A stretch of 64,000 nucleotides of DNA from Dethiobacter sp. (GTDB lineage Bacteria; Bacillota; Dethiobacteria; DTU022; UBA8154). Positions 8,641-16,936 of this stretch are shown here, one piece after another. Both the position numbers and the translations under genes were made by a program. Under the pieces are notes generated by a model that saw only the letters and a program-made list of their open reading frames with translations, was not told where the DNA came from and ran no database searches. Within the stretch, counting starts at the first letter, position 1. Each line of letters starts with the position of its first letter. The stretch covers positions 1 to 64,000 of the forward strand of contig DYEO01000049.1 in the NCBI GenBank assembly GCA_020725665.1, read 5' to 3'.

Positions 8641-8674
8641 ACCAACAAACAATTTTGTATGGGGGTGAAAAGTA

Positions 8675-9190
8675 ATGGAAACGGAAAAAAGGCGCCGTGA
8701 AATTTTAAATATCCTTCACAAGGCGTCCAGGCCGCTTACGGGTACAGAACTGGCCCAAAATTTTAACGTAAGCCGGCAGGTAATCGTCCAGGATATTGCC
8801 ATATTAAGAGCTTCGGGCGAAGAGATACTTGCTTCCCTGCAGGGGTATCTTATCCCTGCAAAACAACAGGAAAACCGGGTACGGGTTGTCGTAGCCTGCC
8901 GTCATACGCGGGAACAGATTGAAGACGAACTCGGTATTGTTGTTGATTTCGGGGGCAGGGCTCTTGATGTGATCGTAGAACATCCCGTTTACGGGGAGTT
9001 GCGGGGCAACCTTATGATTGCCAGCCGTTATGACTTGAAATTATTTTTAGAGTCGCTGGACAAGACAGCAGCAAACCCTCTTTTGGCCCTGACAGGGGGC
9101 ATCCACCTGCATACTCTCGAGGCGCCGGGTCAAACGGTAATGGAAGAAATTACAGCAGCCCTGCATAAGGCAGGCTATCTTGTAAAATAG
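8675..9190 (+). CDS. niaR: NiaR (YrxA)-type NAD biosynthesis repressor
   Basis: At 171 aa, with an N-terminal DeoR-like winged helix (about 1-60, SRQVIVQDIAILR) and a C-terminal 3H domain with three conserved His-containing stretches (ACRHTREQ, VEHPVYGEL, GGIHLHTL). The family represses de novo NAD genes when nicotinic acid is bound by the 3H domain. The gene sits directly upstream of nadABC, and a near-perfect palindrome lies between it and nadA, fitting a local repressor. ATG start with GGGGGTGA upstream. The protein looks intact even though its nadA target is broken. Confidence 0.93.
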   Translation: METEKRRREILNILHKASRPLTGTELAQNFNVSRQVIVQDIAILRASGEEILASLQGYLIPAKQQENRVRVVVACRHTREQIEDELGIVVDFGGRALDVIVEHPVYGELRGNLMIASRYDLKLFLESLDKTAANPLLALTGGIHLHTLEAPGQTVMEEITAALHKAGYLVK

Positions 9191-9214
9191 CTGCAAATAA
9201 ATGGTTTAGAGTTG

Positions 9215-9254
9215 TGTCTTGGCAATTGACAAGACAGTCCGGCGATGTAATAAT
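9215..9254 (+). promoter_or_regulatory. nad operon promoter with overlapping palindromic operator (probable NiaR site)
   Basis: TGTCTTG (9215-9221) and CAAGACA (9230-9236) form a 22-bp palindrome with only one mismatched pair. It covers the -35 box TTGACA (9226-9231). AATAAT at 9249-9254 follows with 17-base spacing. The position predicts repression of nadABC by the adjacent NiaR. The palindrome is visible in the sequence; the identity of the regulator is inferred. Confidence 0.75.
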
Positions 9255-9285
9255 TGATGTAAAAAGATTAAGGGGTATCGGAGGA

Positions 9286-10027
9286 ATGGAAGAAAAAAGG
9301 AACTATGCCGGAGAATCGGGGAATTAAAAAGATCGCGTAACGCCGTTATCCTGGCTCATAACTACCAGAACGAAGAGGTTCAAGATGCTGCCGACTTTGT
9401 CGGCGATTCTTTTGAACTCAGCCGGATAGCCGCGCAGTCGGATGCGGATGTGATTGTGTTTTGCGGTGTTCATTTCATGGCAGAGGTGGCGGCTATTCTG
9501 GCGCCGGAGAAGATCGTGCTTCTACCTGAAATCCTGGCCGGTTGCCCCCTGGCGGATATGATTACTCTGGAAACACTCCGGGGAAAAAAGAAACAATACC
9601 CGGCCGCAGCGGTAGTTACCTATATTAATTCCCCGGCGGTTGTTAAGGCGGAGAGGCTGACGTGGCCGCCGCCCGGGCGGCACATCCCGGTGCCGTTGTC
9701 ATGGTCCACCCGGAATGCCGTCCGGACGTAGTGAAAACTGCAGATTATGTTTTTTCAACCGGCGGGATGATCAGGTTTGCCCGAGAAACGGCACATCAAA
9801 AAATAATTGTGGGGACAGAGATGGGCCTGATTTACCGCCTGCAAAAAGAAAATCCCGGCAAACAGTTTTTTCTCCTTGCACAGGGTTTAATTTGCCCCAA
9901 TATGAAGTTCACCAACCTGGAAAAGGTTTATATAGCACTGGAAACACTGCAGCCACGCATTACCGTGCCCCGGCCCGTGCGCGATCTTGCGCGCATTCCT
10001 CTTGAACGTATGCTCGTTGCAGTTTGA
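9286..10027 (+). pseudogene. nadA: Quinolinate synthase NadA, frameshifted with an internal deletion
   Basis: NadA makes quinolinate from iminoaspartate and dihydroxyacetone phosphate using a [4Fe-4S] cluster held by three Cys. From the ATG at 9286, one base missing from the A-run at 9293-9298 breaks the frame. Restoring it gives a normal NadA start ([15 protein letters not shown]) running on to FCGVHFMAE. At about 9651-9656 a second break joins VKAE directly to [13 protein letters not shown]. Some 55-60 residues are missing, including the CCTSANA motif and the segment holding the middle cluster cysteine. The third ligand region (ICPNMKF) and C-terminus remain. The gene cannot make an active enzyme as read. 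RBS GGAGG precedes the ATG. Confidence 0.88.
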
Positions 10028-10049
10028 TTCGCAAAAGGAGTTGGCGTGT

Positions 10050-11654
10050 TTGGTATATTTGAAAGGGGAAGATCCCTGTGAATTTGATGTTCTAGTTGTG
10101 GGCAGCGGTTTGGCGGGCCTGTTAGCCGCCATCAAAGCGGCGCGTTTTGCCCGTGTTTGCCTTTTGACCAAGGATGCTCTGTACAATACCAATACCTGGC
10201 TTGCACAAGGCGGCATCGCCGCTGCGCTTGGAGATGACGATACCCCCGCCATTCACCTGGAGGATACCCTGCAGGCGGGAGCCGGCTTGTGTAACCGCGA
10301 GGCTGTAAAAGTGATGGTGGAGGAGGGGCCGCGGCGCATCAGGGAACTGCTGGAGTTGGGTGTGCCGTTTGACCGGGTAGCGGGGCAACTGGCCATGACC
10401 AGGGAAGGGGCCCACAACAGGAATCGTGTCATTCACGCCGGGGGCGATGCAACCGGGCAGGTTCTTCATGCAACTTTGCAAAACCGTTTGCTTAACAACA
10501 AAGCTATTACTGTCCGGGAATACACTTTTGTTACGGATTTATTGACCTGTGAAGGAGAGGTCGTGGGCCTGCAAACATTGAGGGGAGAAACTTACCGTGC
10601 CGGGACGGTGATTCTTGCCACGGGAGGGCTAGGCAGGGTTTTTCTCTGTACCACAAACCCGGAGGTTGCTACGGGAGACGGCGTGGCCATGGCCTTCCGC
10701 GCCGGGGCGGAAGTTGCCGATATGGAGTTTATTCAGTTTCATCCCAATGTTTTTGAGAGTCCAAAGGGAGAAATGATCCTGATTTCAGAGGCAGTGCGGG
10801 GTGAAGGGGCCGTGCTCTGGAATTCCCGGGGTGAACGCTTTATGGACAAATACCACGCGAAGGCCGAACTTGGGCCGCGGGATATTGTGTCCCGCGCCAT
10901 CGTGGATCAAATGAATAGACAGGGGAGCAGGTGCGTTTACCTTGACATGACGCTCCGGGATCCTCTTTTTCTGAAAAGTCGTTTCCCCACAATATATGCC
11001 ATGGCTTCGCGATACGGCCTGGACCCGGCAAAGGACTGGCTTCCCGTTGTTCCTGCAGCACATTATGCCATGGGCGGCGTACGTACGGACCTGCACGGGG
11101 AGACAAATCTGCCCGGTCTTTATGCCTGCGGCGAGGTTGCCTGCAGCGGAGTACATGGAGCCAATCGTTTGGCCAGCAATTCCCTGTTGGAGTGCCTGGT
11201 CTTTACCGGGCGCGTTGTGGAGCGGCTTGAAAAAAACGGGAGAAATCTTCCTCGTGCCGTGCAGCAAAAACATAAAAAAAGCGATGAGGGCTCCAAAAAT
11301 CTTTCCCTGGAATTCACGCGCGGAAAGAAACTGCAGGAAGAACTCCGCAGGTTGATGTTCACTAAAGCGGGCATCCTCCGCCACGCCAAGGATTTATTAA
11401 CGGCACAGCGTTTTCTCAAAGAGCATGCCTGGCTTGCAGATGCGGCGCCGCAGGACCGCGCAACATGGGAACTGAAAAACCTGTTTTTTTTGGCCAACCT
11501 CATCGTCAACAGTGCTCTGATGCGTACCGAAAGCCGCGGCAGCCATTACCGGTTGGATTACCCGCAGCCTGCTGATGCGTGGCGGTTGCGCCGCTTGATA
11601 TGGTCCGGAAAGGGGAAAAAGGAGGAGGATTTGCTTGCACCGCTTAGTTTATAA
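10050..11654 (+). CDS. nadB: L-aspartate oxidase
   Basis: NadB oxidises aspartate to iminoaspartate, the substrate for NadA. The 534-aa protein from TTG 10050 (AAAGGAG nine bases upstream) has an N-terminal FAD Rossmann motif (VVGSGLAGLLAA), the NTNTWLAQGG loop, REGAHNRNRVIHAGGD, the HYAMGGVRTD active-site region and the C-terminal helical domain ending near 510. The length is normal for the family and no damage is visible. It starts 22 bases after the nadA stop and overlaps nadC by 20 bases. With NadA broken, its product would have no obvious use in this pathway. It could act as a fumarate-linked dehydrogenase, but that is speculation. Confidence 0.94.
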   Translation: MVYLKGEDPCEFDVLVVGSGLAGLLAAIKAARFARVCLLTKDALYNTNTWLAQGGIAAALGDDDTPAIHLEDTLQAGAGLCNREAVKVMVEEGPRRIRELLELGVPFDRVAGQLAMTREGAHNRNRVIHAGGDATGQVLHATLQNRLLNNKAITVREYTFVTDLLTCEGEVVGLQTLRGETYRAGTVILATGGLGRVFLCTTNPEVATGDGVAMAFRAGAEVADMEFIQFHPNVFESPKGEMILISEAVRGEGAVLWNSRGERFMDKYHAKAELGPRDIVSRAIVDQMNRQGSRCVYLDMTLRDPLFLKSRFPTIYAMASRYGLDPAKDWLPVVPAAHYAMGGVRTDLHGETNLPGLYACGEVACSGVHGANRLASNSLLECLVFTGRVVERLEKNGRNLPRAVQQKHKKSDEGSKNLSLEFTRGKKLQEELRRLMFTKAGILRHAKDLLTAQRFLKEHAWLADAAPQDRATWELKNLFFLANLIVNSALMRTESRGSHYRLDYPQPADAWRLRRLIWSGKGKKEEDLLAPLSL

Positions 11655-12498
11655 AGATATTGTGGCAAATGCTTTGGCCGAAGACCTGGGTTCCGGCGAC
11701 TGGACCACGAGCAGCATTTTTAACGGGGAAGAGGGCAAGGCTTTGATTATAGCCAAAGAGGCGGGGGTTCTGGCCGGCCTGCCTGTGGCGGAGGAAGTGT
11801 TTGCCCAGGTTGATGCGAGGCTGCATTTTATGACGAATTATCAGGACGGCAGTAAAATAAACGACGGCGATTGTGTAGCTATCCTGGAAGGGCCGGTAGC
11901 CGGCATCCTTATGGGCGAGCGCACGGCGTTAAACTTCCTGCAGAGAATGTCGGGAATCGCCACGGCGACAAGGGCTGTCGTTGCAAGCGTGCACGGTACC
12001 GGGGCCAAAATCAGCGATACACGCAAAACAGCTCCCGGATTGCGCCTTCTCGATAAGTACGCGGTACGCGTCGGCGGAGGGGTGAACCACCGTTTTAACC
12101 TTGCCGACATGGTGTTGATCAAGGACAACCATATCAGCGGCGCCGGTTCCATCGGCGAGGCGGTGGCCCGGGTCAGGCGGCATTGCGGGTTCCCTGTAAA
12201 AATTGAGGTAGAGACAAAAACCCTTGAGGAGGTCGGAGAGGCGCTGGCTTGCAGCGTGGATATCATTATGCTGGACAATATGACAACAGGCCGGATGGCT
12301 GAAGCAGTCAGCCTGATAGCAGGGCGGGCACTGGTTGAAGCTTCGGGAGGCATCTCCAGGGAAAGGCTGCCTGAAGTGGCGGCTACCGGTGTAGATATAA
12401 TATCCCTTGGTTATTTGACAAACAGCAGAGCCTTCCTTTCAGGAAGAATTAGATGCATTATTGCAGCGCTGGTCGGGACGCCCCACTCCCCTTTATGA
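11635..12498 (+). CDS. nadC: Quinolinate phosphoribosyltransferase with altered C-terminus
   Basis: NadC converts quinolinate and PRPP to nicotinate mononucleotide. The 287-aa frame contains all the conserved parts: RTALNFLQRMSGIAT, SDTRKTAPGLR, GGGVNHRFNLAD, IEVETKTLEE, MLDNM and VEASGGI. After SLGYLTNS (about residue 264) the family ending of roughly 11 residues is replaced by about 22 unrelated ones that are trpB sequence read in another frame. The gene was therefore joined to trpB by a deletion at about 12419-12430. The catalytic core is intact, so activity is possible. Start TTG 11635 after AAAGGAGGAGG. Confidence 0.9.
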   Translation: MHRLVYKDIVANALAEDLGSGDWTTSSIFNGEEGKALIIAKEAGVLAGLPVAEEVFAQVDARLHFMTNYQDGSKINDGDCVAILEGPVAGILMGERTALNFLQRMSGIATATRAVVASVHGTGAKISDTRKTAPGLRLLDKYAVRVGGGVNHRFNLADMVLIKDNHISGAGSIGEAVARVRRHCGFPVKIEVETKTLEEVGEALACSVDIIMLDNMTTGRMAEAVSLIAGRALVEASGGISRERLPEVAATGVDIISLGYLTNSRAFLSGRIRCIIAALVGTPHSPL

Positions 12499-13503
12499 AG
12501 CGCAACACCTCAGCGCACTGCAGGGGGCGCCCGCATTTATCTGAAACGGGAGGATCTTTTGCACACGGGAGCCCACAAGATCAATAATGCCCTGGGGCAG
12601 GGCCTGCTGGCCAAGAAAATGGGGAAAAAACGTATTGTTGCCGAAACGGGCGCGGGGCAGCACGGTGTTGCCGTAGCTGCCGTCTCAGCCTTGCTGGGGC
12701 TGGAATGCGTTGTTTACATGGGTGCAGAGGATGTTTGCAGGCAGGGTCCCAATGTTAAGCGCATGCAGCTTCTGGGAGCAGAGGTAAAAGCTGTTACAGG
12801 CGGAAGCAGAACCCTAAAAGACGCCGTAAATGAAGCTATTCGCGACTGGGTGACCAATGTGGAGCACACATACTACCTGCTGGGATCGGCAGTTGGCCCC
12901 CACCCTTATCCTTTAATGGTGCGTGACTTCCAGTCGGTTATCGGCAGAGAAACGCGGGAACAAATGGCGGCATTAAGGGGCGCTTTGCCTGATTATATTG
13001 TGGCCTGTGTGGGCGGCGGCTCCAATGCTATCGGTATGTTTTATCCTTTTAAAAATGACCAGCAGGTAAAGCTGATCGGCGTGGAGGCGGGAGGCAAGGG
13101 CATTAAGAGCGGAAAACACGCCGCTTCCCTCGCTGCAGGAAAAGTCGGGGTGCTGCACGGCGCGAAATCTTTTATCCTGCAGGATGGCGCCGGCCGGATC
13201 CAACCCACCCACAGCATTTCAGCGGGCCTGGATTACCCCGGTGTCGGCCCGGAACACAGCTATTTAAAACAAAGCGGGCGTGCTCAATACACCGTTGTGG
13301 AAGACCGCCCGGCCCTAGAGGCCTTTCTGCTTCTCAGCAAGACGGAGGGGATTATCCCGGCCCTGGAGTCTTCCCACGCCGTTGCCTATGCCCTCCAACT
13401 GGCCTCTGCCCTGGAGCGGGATCAAACTATCGTTGTCAATCTGTCCGGCCGCGGCGATAAGGATATGGAGATCGCCGGCGGCATAATGGAGGCGGTAAAG
13501 TGA
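12419..13503 (+). pseudogene. trpB: Tryptophan synthase beta chain, truncated and frameshifted
   Basis: TrpB makes tryptophan from indole and serine with PLP. The recognisable sequence begins at about 12425 (AEPSFQEELDALLQRW), so roughly the first 45 residues are gone. An in-frame TGA at 12416 marks the edge, inside nad[18 protein letters not shown] follows, then a one-base loss in the G-run 12523-12527 shifts the frame. From [19 protein letters not shown] (with the PLP lysine) to the end at 13503 the frame is open. The 314-aa open part starting at 12559 lacks the KRED lead-in and the N-terminal domain. No start codon or RBS serves the whole gene, so it is probably inactive. Confidence 0.88.
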
Positions 13504-14285
13504 TGACGCGCATTGCTTCTACCTTTGCCGGTAAAAAAGATAAAGCCCTGATTGCCTTTATTACGGTCGGCTATCCCACTTTGGAGGCCACGCTGGAGGC
13601 AGTGCCGCTGCTGGAAAGATGCGGCGTCGACATGGTGGAGCTGGGCATTCCTTTCTCCGATCCGCTGGCTGACGGTATAACGATCCGGCAGGCGAGCTTT
13701 CAGGCCCTGCAAAACGGCATTACGCCCGCTGCCTGCCTTGACGCTGCCCGCCTGATCAGGCGGAAATCAAATTTGCCTCTGCTTTTCATGACCTATTATA
13801 ATCCTGTCCTGACCTGTGGCCCCGAGCTTTTTTGTGCCGAGGCTGCACGGGCCGGCATCGATGGGATGATCATTCCCGACCTGCCCCTGGAGGAGGCCGG
13901 TATTTTTGAGACGAGCGCCTGCGCGCACAACCTGGATTTAATCTACCTGCTTGCCCCAAACAGCTCGGAAGAGCGGATCAGGCTGACTGCGCAACGGGCG
14001 CGGGGCTTTATCTACCTGGTTTCGGTTACAGGGTTAACGGGCATGAGGCAAGAGCTTCCCCCCGGCCTGGACGAGTTTGTTGCCAGGGTCGGAAGGCTTA
14101 CCGGCAAGCCGTTGTGCGTGGGTTTCGGCATATCCGCTCCGGAACAGGCGGCAAAGCTGTCCGCAAGTGTTGACGGGGTAATTGTGGGCAGCAGTATTGT
14201 CCATCTCATGGGCAGCCTGCAGGATTGGCAACCGGCCGTCGCAGAATATGTAAGCTCACTTAAAAAGGCAATAATGCCGGGATAG
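13503..14285 (+). CDS. trpA: Tryptophan synthase alpha chain
   Basis: TrpA cleaves indole-3-glycerol phosphate to indole. The 260-aa TIM-barrel protein is intact, with catalytic Glu in VELGIPFSDPLADG and Asp in the same motif, LLFMTYYNP, PDLPLEEA, and the phosphate-binding GFGIS and VIVGSS loops. The ATG overlaps the trpB stop in TGATG (a GTG at 13500 is an alternative), showing the original coupling with trpB. With trpB damaged, the alpha chain may have lost its partner. A T-box leader follows it, so it was the last gene of an older trp operon copy. Confidence 0.93.
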   Translation: MTRIASTFAGKKDKALIAFITVGYPTLEATLEAVPLLERCGVDMVELGIPFSDPLADGITIRQASFQALQNGITPAACLDAARLIRRKSNLPLLFMTYYNPVLTCGPELFCAEAARAGIDGMIIPDLPLEEAGIFETSACAHNLDLIYLLAPNSSEERIRLTAQRARGFIYLVSVTGLTGMRQELPPGLDEFVARVGRLTGKPLCVGFGISAPEQAAKLSASVDGVIVGSSIVHLMGSLQDWQPAVAEYVSSLKKAIMPG

Positions 14286-14339
14286 TATCACTTCTCTAAG
14301 GGAAGCAGCACAGGCAGTTGGCCTGCATCCCGTAAGTTG

Positions 14340-14694
14340 TTGCTCACAAATTTTCAGAAGGAAATCCGGTGAAGGGGAATAGTAAGTTAAGGGGATTTTC
14401 ACAGAGAGCCGGCAACTGGTGCGAATCCGGCAAAAGACTCCTTTACTGAGTGGACCCCGGAGGAAAGGCCCGAACGCTGCAGTAGAAGCGATCCAGGTAA
14501 TATTACTGCATGCAGTAGGCGCCTGCGGAGCGTCTTGCCGTTAAAAAAAGACAGGGTATCGGAAAGGAGCCCGGAGAGGAGTTTGCCGGCCGGCCCTTTC
14601 CCGCACCCGTAAGAGATGAGCCGTAATTATTTACGGTTTGATTAAGGTGGCACCACGGAGAAGCCTTCGTCCTTAAAGACGGACGGCTTTTTTT
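14340..14694 (+). ncRNA. T-box riboswitch, tryptophan type
   Basis: This is a classic T-box leader: stem I with GGTGCGAATCCGG, a probable specifier codon TGG at 14451-14453, the conserved T-box AAGGTGGCACCACGG at 14644-14658, and a terminator hairpin at 14661-14694 ending in seven T residues. Uncharged tRNA-Trp would bind the specifier and the T-box bulge and favour the antiterminator. It precedes a trpE start, which agrees with the TGG specifier. All elements look intact although the gene it controls is broken. Confidence 0.92.
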
Positions 14695-14727
14695 ATTTCA
14701 AGTATTAAAAAAAGGAAGGTGTAACAG

Positions 14728-15566
14728 TTGATCCATCCCGACAGGAAAACTTTTAAAAGGCTGGCTGAAAATTATAATATCATTCCCCTGTTTAAAACAG
14801 TGCCTGCCGACCTGGAAACGCCTATTTCCCTTTATCTCAAGCTGGCTTTCCCCGGCAGGGAGAGCTTCCTGCTGGAAAGCGGGGAAGTGGGGGAAAAGTC
14901 CAGGTATTCATTTATCGGGAGCGAACCCTTTTTAACCCTCTATACCCTGGGCAGTGACACCGTTGTCCGGGAGGAAAACGGAAAACGATGGTGCTCCGGG
15001 GGTGACCCCCTGCACGTTTTGGAAAAAGTATTTCAAGGATTCAATGTTTACCGGCCGGAAGAGCTTTCCGGTTTCTGGGGAGGAGCAGCCGGCTATCTCT
15101 CTTATGATTTGATGGTGTTTTTGTTGATGAAGAAGTCGCCAAGGTTAAAGAGATTGCCGTTTTTTGCGGGCTGGATACCCTGCAGTTTCATGGAGAGGAA
15201 ACAGCGGCTTACTGCCGCCTCTTTCATCCATACAAGGTCATTAAAGCTTTTCCCGTTTCACCGGGTTTGTCGGTGGAAAGGTGCCGGGAATACCGCTGCA
15301 GTGCTGTTTTACTGGATACTAAATATGCTGATAAAAAAGGTGGTGGAGGCCGGACCTTCGATTGGCGGCTGGTCTTGCCGTTCTCTAAAGGGAAGTTTCC
15401 CTTTATTCTTGCCGGAGGTTTGAATCGGGACAATGTTCTTGAAGCGCTTAATGTGCTAAAACCTTTTGGCGTCGATGTAAGCAGCGGTGTGGAGAAAGAT
15501 GGTCTTAAAGATAATGCTGTGATCAGAGCCTTTATGGATCAAATTCGGAGATGGGAATATCATTAA
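14728..15566 (+). pseudogene. Fusion of the trpE 5' end to the trpF 3' end
   Basis: From TTG 14728 (AAAGGAAGG upstream) the frame encodes the first roughly 128 residues of anthranilate synthase component I, up to GGAAGYLSYDL. At about 15107-15116 the sequence changes to phosphoribosylanthranilate isomerase, joined out of frame: GVFVDEEVAKVKEIAVF through LQFHGEE to LAGGLNRDNV and the stop at 15564-15566. About three-quarters of trpE and the start of trpF are missing. Between them, in the usual order, trpG, trpD and trpC would be missing too. The trpE frame runs on as nonsense to 15423. Neither product would be functional. Confidence 0.9.
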
Positions 15567-15581
15567 CTTCCGCTTTGCTGC

Positions 15582-16916
15582 TTATTCCCCGCTGCCGTCC
15601 GCATCCGGGGTTACGCTCACAGCGGTGTTTCCGGAAATGGCCGACTTTTTTGTTTTCCCCGGGAAAGTCTCGGGCATGAGCAGGGAAAAAACAAAGGCAA
15701 CCGCGAGTGCAGCCAGGTAAAAAACAAAGATGGCGCGGTAGCCGGCGGAAGCAGAAACCGTCTGGAAAAAGTCCAGCAGGTAACCGGTTATCCCCTGAAA
15801 GACAGCCACCCCGCCAAGCATGAAGGCATTTACAGTGCCCATGGCAGCACCGGCGGTTTGCAGGGGAAAGTATTCCTTGGTACAGCTGAACATGAGAATG
15901 AAAGTCATACCGCAGGTCCCGAGGCTGAAATAGAGCAAAGAGGTGAGGAAGCCTCCGGGATAACTGTTTAGACTGAAAATGATTAGCCAAAGGAACAAAA
16001 AGCCGCATGTGCCTGCGATGAGCAGGGGACGGCGTGCCCGCAGCAGACGGTCTGAGACAATCGCCCAGGAGAGGCTTCCGACTAACACGCCGATGGAGGA
16101 GAATAGCAGGTGTGTACTTGCCGTTTCCCGGCTGATTTGAAAGGTGTCCTGCAGAAATGACGCACCCCAGAGGCCGGTAAAACTAAAGAGCACACCATAA
16201 AAGAGAAAGGCCCAGAGAGCAAAGTACCAAAAAACGGGGTTCTTCCAGAAAGGGGATACCATCGTTTTATCCGCAGATATTTGCTCTTCTTTGAGAATGG
16301 TATTTTCATTTTCTCCTTCCCGTCTGTTCTCCTTGTTGTTTTGCTGTGATTCCGCCGGAGATTTCATCAGGAACCAGGCGACACCGACGAGCAGGACCAT
16401 GATCAAGGAAGCGGAGATAAACGGGAAACGCCAGCCCTTCGCCTCTACCAGCAGAGCCAGCGGCAGGGTGCCGAGGATGATGCCGAAGCTGCCGACGGCG
16501 CTGATTATACTGCTTAGGGTAGCGAAAATATGGGGGCGGTAGTTAAGGGAAAGGTACTTGAGGGCCGGGATCCAGACGCCGGCTGTCCCTATACCGGTCA
16601 GGAGTCTGCCCCAGGTAGCCGTCTGTACCCCTGTAGCGGAGGCAAAAAGCAAAGAGCCTACCCCTCCCAGCAGGCCGAAATAAAGGACGGTACGGCGTAC
16701 CCCGATACGGTCGCAGAGCACCCCTACCGGCATCTGCATGGCGGCGTATGCGTAAAAAAAAGTGGAAGACATAAGACCAAGATAGGCTGCGGGAATGGTG
16801 AATTCGTGCATGAGATCTTCAACGATGATGGCAATGCTGGTACGGAAGAAGAGAGCAAAAATGAAGAGCAAGCAGAATACAACAAAAACGAGTGCCTGCA
16901 CCGTATTTCTTTTCAT
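15582..16916 (-). CDS. MFS transporter
   Basis: The 444-aa protein has about 12 predicted membrane helices in two sets of six, separated by a hydrophilic central loop (about residues 195-240, rich in Asn, Glu and Lys). The loop-2-3 motif of the major facilitator superfamily is present as GVLCDRIGVRRT (about 66-77), and it recurs in the second half as AIVSDRLLRARRP. The substrate cannot be named; helix pattern and length fit anion or organic-acid MFS proteins. The start ATG at 16916 has AAGGGGG upstream. The 3' end lies only 15 bases from the broken trpF, and a copy of that end remains at 8541-8640. Confidence 0.88.
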   Translation of the reverse strand: MKRNTVQALVFVVFCLLFIFALFFRTSIAIIVEDLMHEFTIPAAYLGLMSSTFFYAYAAMQMPVGVLCDRIGVRRTVLYFGLLGGVGSLLFASATGVQTATWGRLLTGIGTAGVWIPALKYLSLNYRPHIFATLSSIISAVGSFGIILGTLPLALLVEAKGWRFPFISASLIMVLLVGVAWFLMKSPAESQQNNKENRREGENENTILKEEQISADKTMVSPFWKNPVFWYFALWAFLFYGVLFSFTGLWGASFLQDTFQISRETASTHLLFSSIGVLVGSLSWAIVSDRLLRARRPLLIAGTCGFLFLWLIIFSLNSYPGGFLTSLLYFSLGTCGMTFILMFSCTKEYFPLQTAGAAMGTVNAFMLGGVAVFQGITGYLLDFFQTVSASAGYRAIFVFYLAALAVAFVFSLLMPETFPGKTKKSAISGNTAVSVTPDADGSGE

Positions 16917-16936
16917 GATAATCCCCCTTTTTTTAT

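Noticed and set aside
9651..9660. Programmed frameshift in nadA
   Set aside because: No slippery heptamer or downstream stimulator is visible, and a catalytic segment is physically missing.
9450..10027. Two separate small genes
   Set aside because: Together they are pieces of one nadA in different frames.
12559..13503. A complete trpB gene starting at 12559
   Set aside because: The frame starts in the middle of a conserved motif (HTGAHK), and the missing upstream part is present in another frame, so it is a broken gene.
15267..15566. Independent small gene of 99 aa
   Set aside because: It is the in-frame 3' part of trpF, whose homology continues upstream to about 15114.
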